5,896 bases of DNA from CAYZJV01 sp964616275. GTDB taxonomy: Bacteria; Spirochaetota; Spirochaetia; Sphaerochaetales; Sphaerochaetaceae. Within the stretch, counting starts at the first letter, position 1. Each line of letters starts with the position of its first letter. Under the pieces are notes generated by a model, which did no database searches, had not been told where the DNA came from, and saw only the letters and a list, made by a program, of their open reading frames with translations. This document shows, one piece after another, positions 1-5,895 of this stretch. The position numbers were made by a program, and so were the translations under genes. The DNA lies in assembly GCA_964616275.1 (NCBI GenBank), contig CAZTUL010000094.1, forward strand, positions 1 through 5,896, given 5' to 3'.

Positions 1-123
1 GCATAATGCATGTGGCTTCTCATGACTTATTCAACATGAAATTGCGAACATGTCTGGACACAGGCCCGTTCTTCAATTGAACAATATGCAGTGTAGAATA
101 AGTTTCACTCAAGCAGCGTGAAG

Positions 124-149
124 TACTAGCTGGGAAAACCCAGCTAGTA
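124..149. terminator. Perfect 11-bp stem-loop, candidate intrinsic terminator
   Basis: Positions 124-134 pair perfectly with 139-149 around an AAAA loop (135-138). Read on the plus strand it is followed by a T-rich stretch (ATTCTTTT, 152-159), so it fits best as a terminator for a transcript arriving from the left of the window. Read on the minus strand it lies behind the aldehyde dehydrogenase gene but has no T run, so it would at most be a second, weaker stop or a 3'-end stabiliser. The pairing is seen directly; the function is inferred. Confidence 0.6.
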
Positions 150-175
150 TGATTCTTTTGCTAACAAAATAGTTG

Positions 176-203
176 CCCAAGGAAGGAATGCTCTATCCTT
201 GGG
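176..203 (-). terminator. Stem-loop just after the aldehyde dehydrogenase stop codon
   Basis: CCCAAGGA (176-183) pairs with TCCTTGGG (196-203) around a 12-nt loop. The hairpin starts 11 nt beyond the minus-strand stop codon at 215-217. The minus-strand sequence after the stem contains a short ATTTTG stretch, so the T tract is weak. On the plus strand the stem is followed by TATTCTTTGATTT, so it could also act in that direction. Placed beside the stem-loop at 124-149, it suggests a two-hairpin or bidirectional termination zone. Confidence 0.5.
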
Positions 204-214
204 TATTCTTTGAT

Positions 215-1711
215 TTAATAATAGATGGTGTTTTGTTCCTCTGGATAACCGAAGGCCATGTTCCAGAAGGTATTCTTTGTTCTCAAGTATTCATGGAGAC
301 CGATTATCCCATATTCTCTACCTAAACCACTATTTTTATTCCCACCAAATGGTGCATTCATTCTCGCCATATTTGGCGTATTTACAAAAACTGTACCGGC
401 ATTCAATTTTTTTGAGGCATAGTGAATAGTCCGATAATTTTCAGTAAATATTCCTGCGCCTAGACCAAATTTTGAATCGTTAGCAAGTCTGATAGCTTCA
501 TCAATTTGCGAGTATCTTACCACTACAAGGACTGGACCAAAGATTTCTTCACGATAACACTTCATATCTGTTTGCACATTAACGAGTATGGTCGGCTTAT
601 AGAAAGCCCCTTTATCTGCGAATCCACCGGTAAAACGTTCTCCACCACAAAGTACCTGGGCTCCGGATTGTACCGCATCCTGAATTGTCGCATCAAATTT
701 ATCCAACTGTTCTTTATTAATCACAGCGCCAAGTTTTGTATTTGGATCCAGAATGTCTCCCGGTTTCCATTTACTGACTTCAGTAACGAGATCAGAAAGA
801 AATGAATCGTAAATAGATTCATGCAGGAGCAGTCGTGTTTGTGCACAACATACCTGTCCACTGTTACTCAGTAATCCTTCGGCTATTTTCTCTAACGTTG
901 CATTATAGTTGCAATCGGGCTCAACAATAACGGGCCCTTTACCGCCAAGTTCCAGGATGTTCTTTTTCATGCGCTCAGATTGTGCAGATAATTCCAGCAA
1001 CCTTCTACCGATACGTTCAGAACCAGTGAGAGCCACAATGTCCACTTCACGGTGTGATGCCAAGGCTTCACCTGCTGTACTACCAGGGCCAGAAAGAATG
1101 TTGACAACTCCTGGTGGGAATCCAGCCTCAAGAACAACCTCACCAAGCATAGCTGTGGTGAGAGGAGTGAGAGATGAGGCTTTACATACGACGGTATTTC
1201 CTGCAGCCAGAGCGGGAGCCAGACTACGGGTTAATAGATGTAATGGATAGTTATAGGGGCTGAGAATTCCAACAACGCCATACGGCTCATAGACTAAGTA
1301 ATCATGAAAATAGGGTTCCTGCGGGATGTGAATATATTCTCCCTTTATCTCCCTGGCAAGATTCGCAAAATATCGCAACGCATAAATTGAGAATGGCATA
1401 TCCGCAGAAGTGACTTCACTAATTGGTTTTCCTACGTCTAAGGCTTCTGCTTTACAGAATTCATCCCAGCGATTTTCAATGATATCTGCAGCTCTTAACA
1501 TGATCTTTGCTCGTTCATTATTTTCTAATTCAGACCACGATCCATTCTCAAATGCTGCTCTTGCCGCAAGACATGCCTTATCAACATCCGATATACCTGC
1601 ATTTTCGAACGTTGCCAGTTCCTCTCCGGTTGCAGGGCAGTATGTAGAGAATTTTTCACCACTATCAGCAGAAACCCATTCATTGTTAATCAATAATTTA
1701 TAATGCTTCAT
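215..1711 (-). CDS. NAD(P)+-dependent aldehyde dehydrogenase (ALDH superfamily)
   Basis: A cytoplasmic enzyme that oxidises an aldehyde to a carboxylic acid with NAD(P)+. At 498 residues it is full length for the classical ALDH family. Visible landmarks are the oxyanion Asn in SPYNYP (N154), the cofactor lysine in CKAS (K177), the nucleotide-binding loop GSERIG (230-235), the general-base glutamate in LELGGK (E254), the catalytic cysteine in GQVCC (C288), EEIFGPV (388-394) and a C-terminal GGNKNSGLGRE motif (456-466). All catalytic residues are present. The residue after the nucleophile is a second cysteine (C289), where many relatives have Thr. The start is supported by AGGAGG (1717-1722 on the minus strand) 5 nt upstream. 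It is divergent from a sugar-type ABC uptake operon, so its substrate is probably an aldehyde from that ligand's catabolism (inference). The sequence resembles broad betaine/lactaldehyde/succinate-semialdehyde-type enzymes but does not single out a substrate, so no gene symbol is given. Confidence 0.95.
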   Translation of the reverse strand: MKHYKLLINNEWVSADSGEKFSTYCPATGEELATFENAGISDVDKACLAARAAFENGSWSELENNERAKIMLRAADIIENRWDEFCKAEALDVGKPISEVTSADMPFSIYALRYFANLAREIKGEYIHIPQEPYFHDYLVYEPYGVVGILSPYNYPLHLLTRSLAPALAAGNTVVCKASSLTPLTTAMLGEVVLEAGFPPGVVNILSGPGSTAGEALASHREVDIVALTGSERIGRRLLELSAQSERMKKNILELGGKGPVIVEPDCNYNATLEKIAEGLLSNSGQVCCAQTRLLLHESIYDSFLSDLVTEVSKWKPGDILDPNTKLGAVINKEQLDKFDATIQDAVQSGAQVLCGGERFTGGFADKGAFYKPTILVNVQTDMKCYREEIFGPVLVVVRYSQIDEAIRLANDSKFGLGAGIFTENYRTIHYASKKLNAGTVFVNTPNMARMNAPFGGNKNSGLGREYGIIGLHEYLRTKNTFWNMAFGYPEEQNTIYY

Positions 1712-1716
1712 ATTTT

Positions 1717-1722
1717 CCTCCT
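1717..1722 (-). promoter_or_regulatory. Ribosome binding site of the aldehyde dehydrogenase gene
   Basis: Minus-strand AGGAGG lies 5 nt before the ATG at 1709-1711. It is a strong match to the anti-Shine-Dalgarno sequence and fixes the start codon. Confidence 0.85.
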
Positions 1723-1884
1723 AAAAGACCAAGTCGTCAGTCATTTCAGAATATTTTTTAAATTGTAATAAGTTATGGTAACCCATTAGAAAATAACATT
1801 CTTCAAGCAACAGGTATTACACACATAATAAGTGTCGAATTCAATTGTTGTATCGCTAACCAAAAAGAACTTGCAGACTTTCAT

Positions 1885-1913
1885 ATGCTAGTATGCGTAC
1901 ACGGTAATGTCAA
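1885..1913 (-). promoter_or_regulatory. Candidate sigma-70-type promoter for the aldehyde dehydrogenase gene
   Basis: On the minus strand, a perfect TTGACA (plus-strand 1908-1913) is followed after 17 nt by TAGCAT (1885-1890), which matches 4 of 6 bases of TATAAT. Transcription would start near 1878 and give a leader of about 165 nt. The spacer contains the 7-mer TGCGTAC (plus-strand 1894-1900), which occurs again in the leader of the opposite operon at 2232-2238. The consensus elements are seen; promoter activity is inferred. Confidence 0.45.
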
Positions 1914-2085
1914 GTAAATGTTTAAACATCAATTAATTAATTTTATCATCAACATATTGAAAACAAAAAATACTAGAACAAAATAAGATATAAAATTTAT
2001 AAAATATTAATATTAAACATAATACATAAAAATTTTAATGTATAAAAGGTATTTTTTTGTTGTTATGAGCATCTATAAAAATTAA
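1914..2085. other. Extremely AT-rich spacer between the divergent promoters
   Basis: By hand count the 165 bases 1921-2085 contain about 22 G or C (roughly 13%), far below the flanking genes. The stretch has no open reading frame of note. It includes many A/T tracts and a perfect 12-bp palindrome AATATTAATATT (2003-2014). Such DNA just upstream of a -35 box can act as an UP element or as a site for nucleoid proteins; both roles are inferred. No other feature was found in it. Confidence 0.6.
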
Positions 2086-2114
2086 TTGACAACTCAGTTA
2101 TGGTGTGCTTTACT
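2086..2114 (+). promoter_or_regulatory. Candidate sigma-70-type promoter for the transport operon
   Basis: A perfect TTGACA (2086-2091) is followed by a 17-nt spacer and TTTACT (2109-2114), which matches 4 of 6 bases of TATAAT. The region upstream is almost pure A/T, as in UP elements. Transcription would start near 2121, leaving a leader of about 190 nt before the binding-protein start codon. The weak -10 box lies inside an inverted repeat. A second TTGACA at 2252-2257 has no convincing -10 partner. Confidence 0.45.
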
Positions 2115-2123
2115 TGAGTAAAG
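2108..2123. promoter_or_regulatory. Inverted repeat over the -10 box, candidate operator
   Basis: CTTTACT (2108-2114) and AGTAAAG (2117-2123) are perfect inverted copies around a 2-nt centre. The element covers the candidate -10 box and the expected transcription start, a usual place for a repressor to block initiation. I do not recognise it as the site of a named regulator, and no regulator gene is in the window. The symmetry is seen; the operator role is inferred. Confidence 0.4.
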
Positions 2124-2201
2124 AAAATGTTTACGTAATAGTTTAACTCTAATATTCTTGCTTGCAGACATTATGATTGAAAAAGGAGGATAGAGATTGT
2201 A

Positions 2202-2225
2202 ATGGAAAGGAGAGGTTATCAGTAG
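2202..2225 (+). other. Possible 7-codon upstream ORF in the leader
   Basis: ATG at 2202 opens a 7-codon frame (MERRGYQ) that stops at TAG 2223-2225. A strong Shine-Dalgarno sequence, AAAAGGAGGA (2181-2190), lies upstream, but the 12-nt distance from GGAGG to the ATG is longer than ideal. The frame includes the adjacent arginine codons AGG AGA, and its last codons and stop lie in the 5' arm of a long stem-loop. That resembles translation-coupled leader control, but a frame this short can arise by chance. A TTG followed directly by a stop (2197-2202) is better spaced from the same Shine-Dalgarno sequence. Confidence 0.2.
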
Positions 2226-2274
2226 ATGTAGTGCGTACGCAAATCATCGAATTGACACTACATGCTACTCGATA
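2217..2274 (+). promoter_or_regulatory. Long stem-loop in the operon leader RNA
   Basis: Three consecutive helices form one imperfect stem. Positions 2217-2220 pair with 2271-2274, 2221-2225 with 2265-2269, and 2226-2233 with 2256-2263. That gives 17 Watson-Crick pairs with two single-base bulges (G2264 and C2270). The 22-nt loop (2234-2255) begins inside the 10-bp palindrome TGCGTACGCA (2232-2241). No T run follows, so it is not an intrinsic terminator. It ends 26 nt before the ribosome binding site of the binding-protein gene. It could stabilise the message, control its translation or, as DNA, bind a protein. It matches no riboswitch class that I recognise. Confidence 0.5.
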
Positions 2275-2300
2275 GAGAAATCAGGGAATTTAATTCGATA

Positions 2301-2306
2301 GGAAGG
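2301..2306 (+). promoter_or_regulatory. Ribosome binding site of the binding-protein gene
   Basis: GGAAGG lies 5 nt before the ATG at 2312. The purine-rich match is adequate, and the signal peptide beginning at this ATG confirms the start. Confidence 0.75.
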
Positions 2307-2311
2307 TAAAA

Positions 2312-4261
2312 ATGAAAAGGAAAAAACTTTCGACTCTATTACTGGTTCTGGTTGCACTGGTAATGGTAGTCAGTCCATTAATTGCCGGGGGTGGAAAAGA
2401 AGCTACTCCATCAATGAGTTCAGAAGCAAATAAGGAGCTGTACCAGGATGTAAGCTATCCTTGGATTGGCGCAGTACTTGAACTCCCATATTTTATTCCT
2501 CACCAGAGGGGTCTCAAATATGCGGAGTTATATTATGGTGCGGACACCTCGGTGTTAGGCCCCAGCAGTTATGATATGGCTGCTCAGGAAATGGCAATTA
2601 CTCAGCAAATATCGCAAAAGCCTACTGCAATGTTTATTTCAGCTTTTGAAGACACTCTGGCGCCTTCGATAAATGAAGCTGTTGATGCAGGAATCCCTGT
2701 GTTCACGATCGATATGGATACTACAGTGAGTAAGCGGCAGACGTTCATCGGTGGAAGTACTATCGCTTATGGGCGTACCTCTGCAAGAACTCTTGCCGAA
2801 GGTCTCAATGGTCGTGGGGAAGTCCTGCTGATCTATAAAATGGGGCAGAATAGTCAAGAACAACGAGCTGCAGGTTTCCGGATGGAAATGGAAGAAAACT
2901 ATCCTGGGATAACCATTGTTCAGGAAGTAAATTCTGAAACCGACACATCGAAAGATGCTGATATGTTGAAAGCTGCCTTGCAGGCAAATCCTAACGTTAC
3001 CGGAATCGGTTGTATGGTAGCTTCTGGGGCTGTAGGAGCCGCTACCGCCGTTCGAGAACTCGGACGATCCGGTGAAGTGCTTATCATAGGAGACGATAAA
3101 GATAATGCCACGCTCAAACTTGTTGAAAGTGGTGAATTGTATGCAACTATTGCAATCAATACTATTAGTGAGAACTGGTATGCTGCGATGTTGGTTGATG
3201 GACTTATTAAAGAAAATGTAAGCATTTCAACTGATGATGAAGCCGCAGGAGTTACTCCCTTGCCATCATTTGTTGATATCGGAACCTTTCCTATCTACAA
3301 AGATACGGCAAAGTATTTTTATCTCCCCGATAATCCGTTTGATATGAGTAATTTTAAAGTCACTCCGAAGGAAAATGATGAAACGTATTATCTCATCGGA
3401 GCTGTACTTGAACTTCCGTATTTCATCGATCACCGGATCGGATTTGAAGCTGCAGGAGAAGAACTTGGTGTTACTACGCGGTTTATCGGTCCCTCGAATT
3501 ACGATATGCAGTCACAGATGAATATGATTGAGCAGGCAATTACTCAAAAACCTGCTGGACTATTAGTAATGGCTTTCGAAGATACTTTGGCACCTGCAAT
3601 TGATAAGGCTGTAGAAGCAGGGATTCCTGTTGTTGCTATTGACATGGACTCTTCTGTAAGTAAGAGACAAACCTTCATTGGTGGCGATACTGTCGAGTAT
3701 GGAAGAATTTCTGCAAGAACGGTTGCTGAGTCCATCGGGAATAGGGGTGAAGTTCTCCTGATTTATAAGATGGGACAAAATAGCCAGGAACAGCGAGCTT
3801 TAGGATTCAGAATGGAAATTGAAGAAAATTATCCAGGAATCACTATTGTTCAAGAAGTTGCTTCTGAGACAGATACCTCCCGGGATGCAGATGCGCTTAA
3901 AGCAGCTCTGCAGGCGAATCCTGATGTAGATGCAATCGGTAGTCTTGTGGCTTCCGGTGGTGTCGGAGCCGCTACTGCAGTCAGAGAACTCGGAATGCAG
4001 GGGAAGGTGAAAATAATTGGTGACGGGAAAGATAATGCAACATTGAAACTCGTTGAGGATGGAGAATTGGAATCTACAATCACCATCAAAACAGTCTTAG
4101 AGCCTTATATCGGCTTGAAATTGCTCTACTTGTACAACCATACAACAGTTGCAGCTTCAACAAACGACGAAGCTGCCGGTGTTACGATTCTTCCTCCTTT
4201 CATTGATGTTGGAACCTTCGTAATTAATCAGGATAGCGCAAAATATTTCTATCAAGAATAG
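2312..4261 (+). CDS. Exported substrate-binding protein with two tandem type-1 periplasmic-binding modules
   Basis: It is predicted to capture a sugar-like ligand in the periplasm for the ABC transporter encoded downstream. The N-terminus is a signal peptide: basic MKRKK, a hydrophobic core (6-20) and a likely signal peptidase I cut after A25 (PLIA|GGGKE). There is no lipobox cysteine. Module 1 (about 48-337) and module 2 (about 358-647) are joined by a 20-residue linker. They align gap-free at a 310-residue offset with about 67% identity. Each shows family landmarks: ELPYF at the first strand (57-61, 367-371), AFEDTLAP (111-118, 421-428), IDMD (133-136, 443-446), IGG (146-148, 456-458), an arginine in SQEQRA (R185, R495), and IIGD-KDN near the hinge (258-265, 568-575). 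The usual family length is about 310-350 residues, so this is a doubled protein, not a frameshift fusion. The single cysteine (C234) is only in module 1. Membership of the RbsB-like Peripla_BP_4 group is confident; the ligand is unknown. Confidence 0.95.
   Translation: MKRKKLSTLLLVLVALVMVVSPLIAGGGKEATPSMSSEANKELYQDVSYPWIGAVLELPYFIPHQRGLKYAELYYGADTSVLGPSSYDMAAQEMAITQQISQKPTAMFISAFEDTLAPSINEAVDAGIPVFTIDMDTTVSKRQTFIGGSTIAYGRTSARTLAEGLNGRGEVLLIYKMGQNSQEQRAAGFRMEMEENYPGITIVQEVNSETDTSKDADMLKAALQANPNVTGIGCMVASGAVGAATAVRELGRSGEVLIIGDDKDNATLKLVESGELYATIAINTISENWYAAMLVDGLIKENVSISTDDEAAGVTPLPSFVDIGTFPIYKDTAKYFYLPDNPFDMSNFKVTPKENDETYYLIGAVLELPYFIDHRIGFEAAGEELGVTTRFIGPSNYDMQSQMNMIEQAITQKPAGLLVMAFEDTLAPAIDKAVEAGIPVVAIDMDSSVSKRQTFIGGDTVEYGRISARTVAESIGNRGEVLLIYKMGQNSQEQRALGFRMEIEENYPGITIVQEVASETDTSRDADALKAALQANPDVDAIGSLVASGGVGAATAVRELGMQGKVKIIGDGKDNATLKLVEDGELESTITIKTVLEPYIGLKLLYLYNHTTVAASTNDEAAGVTILPPFIDVGTFVINQDSAKYFYQE
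2462..3322 (+). repeat. Tandem module, copy 1 (residues 51-337)
   Basis: This is the first of two homologous segments with a 930-bp period, aligned codon for codon with 3392-4252 without insertions or deletions. Copy 1 has lost some features usual in the family. Its first helix reads GLKYAELYYGAD, whereas copy 2 keeps the more typical GFEAAGEELGV. Copy 1 keeps D262 in GDDKDN, which aligns with the Asp of the GFD motif that contacts ligand in sugar-binding relatives. Confidence 0.9.
3392..4252 (+). repeat. Tandem module, copy 2 (residues 361-647)
   Basis: This is the second homologous segment. In a sample of 20 aligned codons (residues 171-190 against 481-490 and onward to 500), 19 encode the same residue but 11 of those use a different synonymous codon. 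The duplication is therefore old, and protein sequence has been held by selection. Copy 2 has glycine (G572) where copy 1 has D262, and a different segment at 591-610 (aromatic- and leucine-rich). Confidence 0.9.
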
Positions 4262-4271
4262 GGTGAATAAC

Positions 4272-4311
4272 GCAGGAAGAGAATCCAATGTATTTGGGTT
4301 CTCTTTCCTGC
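4272..4311 (+). other. Strong stem-loop after the binding-protein gene
   Basis: Positions 4272-4286 pair with 4296-4311 to give 15 pairs, including one U-G, with one bulged base in the 3' arm around a 9-nt loop. It starts 10 nt after the stop codon. There is no T run after it, so it is not a classical intrinsic terminator. In many ABC operons a hairpin at this place protects the binding-protein message from 3' exonucleases and raises its level over the downstream genes. That role is inferred here from position and strength. Confidence 0.55.
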
Positions 4312-4334
4312 CTGAATGAGTTCATCCTGATGAA

Positions 4335-4377
4335 TCACCTGCCGTAAAAATACTTTTTGTGCAGAGAATGCAGGTGA
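4335..4377 (+). promoter_or_regulatory. Stem-loop touching the ATPase ribosome binding site
   Basis: TCACCTGC (4335-4342) pairs perfectly with GCAGGTGA (4370-4377). The 27-nt loop contains a small inner hairpin, AAAAA/TTTTT (4346-4350 with 4354-4358). The 3' arm overlaps the first base of the extended Shine-Dalgarno AAAGGAGGT (4377-4385), so folding could lower or time translation of the ATPase. The pairing is seen; the effect is inferred. Confidence 0.4.
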
Positions 4378-4379
4378 AA

Positions 4380-4384
4380 GGAGG
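4380..4384 (+). promoter_or_regulatory. Ribosome binding site that fixes the TTG start of the ATPase
   Basis: GGAGG (4380-4384), within AAAGGAGGT, is 6 nt before TTG at 4391. No ATG or GTG is similarly placed, and the next in-frame Met (residue 74) would remove the Walker A motif. The TTG start is therefore well supported. Confidence 0.85.
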
Positions 4385-4390
4385 TTTCAA

Positions 4391-5884
4391 TTGGATATTC
4401 CGATTATTGAAACAAACGGTATTAATAAATCATATTATGGAAATAGGGTGTTGAAAGATATCAACTTCGACCTACGTAAGGGTGAGGTGTTAGGTCTTGT
4501 TGGAGAAAATGGTGCTGGGAAAAGCACGCTGATAAAGATATTGTCTGGTGTCGTTAGAGCTGATTCAGGAAACATCTCGATCGAAGGAATTCAGAAAGAA
4601 ACCTACGATATGAAAGTTGCTGGTGAATCTGGGATATCTGTAGTATTTCAAGAACTTAGTTTAGCAAATAATTTAACCGTAGCTGACAATATCTTTATCG
4701 GAAATTTCCCCCAGAATAAGTTAGGATCAATTGACAAGAAAAAAGTACATAGACAAACCACTGCATTACTTAAACAGTTTAATGTTGATATTCAGAGTAA
4801 TGAACTTGTGGGTGATTTATCCATTGGAAAGCGACAAATTGTAGAAATCTTAAAAGCTGTATCTAAAAACCCAAAAGTGCTTATTCTTGATGAACCGACT
4901 TCATCTCTCGAAAAAAATGAAATAGAAATACTCTTCTCTTTTATTCAATCCCTACGTACATCAGGCTACTCAATTATATACATCACACATTTTCTGGAAG
5001 AGGTGTTCACCATTGTTGATAGAGTCTTTGTCTTACGTGATGGGAATTCAATAGGCGTCTTCAATCCAGATGAAATAAATGAGAAAAAACTTATTGAGCT
5101 TATGATCAATCAAAGTGCTGATCAATATATGACCTACGAAACTAGAATCAAACGTGATTTACAGAATTTTATTTCTATTGAAAACCTTTCTAAACATGGA
5201 TCATTTTCCGATTTCAATCTGCATATTAAAAAGGGTGAAATAGTTGGATTGGCTGGTGTAGTGGGTTGTGGAAAAGACGCTGTGTGTAAAGCGTTGGCAG
5301 GTGTCATGAGTACCAATTCAGGAACAATTCGAATAAACGAAAAGGCAGTCTCTGTTCGTAATCCTGTAGAAGCCCTGCAGAACGGAATTATTTTACTTCC
5401 AGAAAATCGTAAAACAGAAGGGCTTTTCCTTGATCAGGACGTTAAAAATAATATCTACGCAAGTGCAATTAAAAGGGTTTCAGTTAATGGATGGATCAAA
5501 GAAAAGAAAGTGCGAGCACTTTCTGAAGAATATCGAAAAAAGATGCATATTAAATTGCACTCTCTAGGGCAGGAAGTACGATATCTTTCAGGAGGGAATC
5601 AGCAAAAAATATTGTTAGCCAAATGCATTGCTGCAGATCCCAGATTATTGATTGCTTTAGATCCTACTCGGGGAATTGACGTAAAAGCAAAGAAAGACAT
5701 TCACACGATATTTTCTGATCTTGCACAAAAGGGATACTCGATTCTGATGATCTCTTCTGAACTGGAAGAGCTCTTAAATGTTTGTGACAGAGTAATAAGC
5801 ATGGTTGATGGAAGAATAACTGCTGAATTTGATAGAGAAGATTTTAGACTACAAGACGTATTGCTATCAATTCATAAAGCATAG
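4391..5884 (+). CDS. Double-domain sugar ABC transporter ATP-binding protein (RbsA/MglA type, CUT2)
   Basis: A cytoplasmic ATPase that powers import of the ligand delivered by the binding protein. At 497 residues it has the usual length of the fused two-domain CUT2 ATPases. Domain 1 is canonical: Walker A GENGAGKST (38-46), Q-loop Q87, signature LSIGKRQ (143-149), Walker B LILDEPT (164-170) and switch H200. Domain 2 has a degenerate Walker A, GVVGCGKD (289-296), with Asp in place of Ser/Thr. It has a full signature LSGGNQQK (399-406) but a changed Walker B, LIALDPTRGID (420-430), in which the usual Asp-Glu pair aligns with L423-D424. It has SSE (455-457) in place of the switch histidine. One-active-site asymmetry is known in this family. 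The gene uses TTG as start and follows the binding-protein gene by 129 nt on the same strand. The permease is expected just downstream, outside the window. The substrate cannot be read from this protein, so no symbol is given. Confidence 0.95.
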   Translation: MDIPIIETNGINKSYYGNRVLKDINFDLRKGEVLGLVGENGAGKSTLIKILSGVVRADSGNISIEGIQKETYDMKVAGESGISVVFQELSLANNLTVADNIFIGNFPQNKLGSIDKKKVHRQTTALLKQFNVDIQSNELVGDLSIGKRQIVEILKAVSKNPKVLILDEPTSSLEKNEIEILFSFIQSLRTSGYSIIYITHFLEEVFTIVDRVFVLRDGNSIGVFNPDEINEKKLIELMINQSADQYMTYETRIKRDLQNFISIENLSKHGSFSDFNLHIKKGEIVGLAGVVGCGKDAVCKALAGVMSTNSGTIRINEKAVSVRNPVEALQNGIILLPENRKTEGLFLDQDVKNNIYASAIKRVSVNGWIKEKKVRALSEEYRKKMHIKLHSLGQEVRYLSGGNQQKILLAKCIAADPRLLIALDPTRGIDVKAKKDIHTIFSDLAQKGYSILMISSELEELLNVCDRVISMVDGRITAEFDREDFRLQDVLLSIHKA

Positions 5885-5889
5885 GTAAT

Positions 5890-5895
5890 AAGGAG
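5890..5895 (+). promoter_or_regulatory. Ribosome binding site of a gene beyond the window
   Basis: AAGGAG lies 5 nt after the ATPase stop codon, at the very end of the window. Its spacing suggests a closely coupled next gene, by family practice the CUT2 permease. The start codon is not visible. Confidence 0.6.

Noticed and set aside
3..80. Open frame on the plus strand from the window edge to a TGA at 78-80, followed by the hairpin at 124-149
   Set aside because: Only about 25 codons are visible and they show no recognisable motif. It could be the tail of a convergent gene, but the sequence cannot support that call.
506..1703. Plus-strand open frames opposite the aldehyde dehydrogenase
   Set aside because: They overlap a gene with all ALDH motifs, encode no recognisable domain and lack convincing start signals. 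They are antisense shadows.
2003..2014. Perfect palindrome AATATTAATATT as a protein-binding site
   Set aside because: In DNA with about 13% GC such A/T palindromes are expected by chance.
2252..2280. Second promoter starting with TTGACA at 2252-2257
   Set aside because: No acceptable -10 box is found 16-18 nt downstream, and the sequence is better explained as part of the leader stem-loop.
2639..4089. Minus-strand open frames opposite the binding-protein gene, some in matching positions of both modules
   Set aside because: Their recurrence follows from the tandem duplication on the coding strand. None has a recognisable product.
2312..4261. Lipoprotein reading of the binding protein
   Set aside because: There is no cysteine near the end of the signal peptide; the only cysteine is C234. 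A soluble exported protein fits better.
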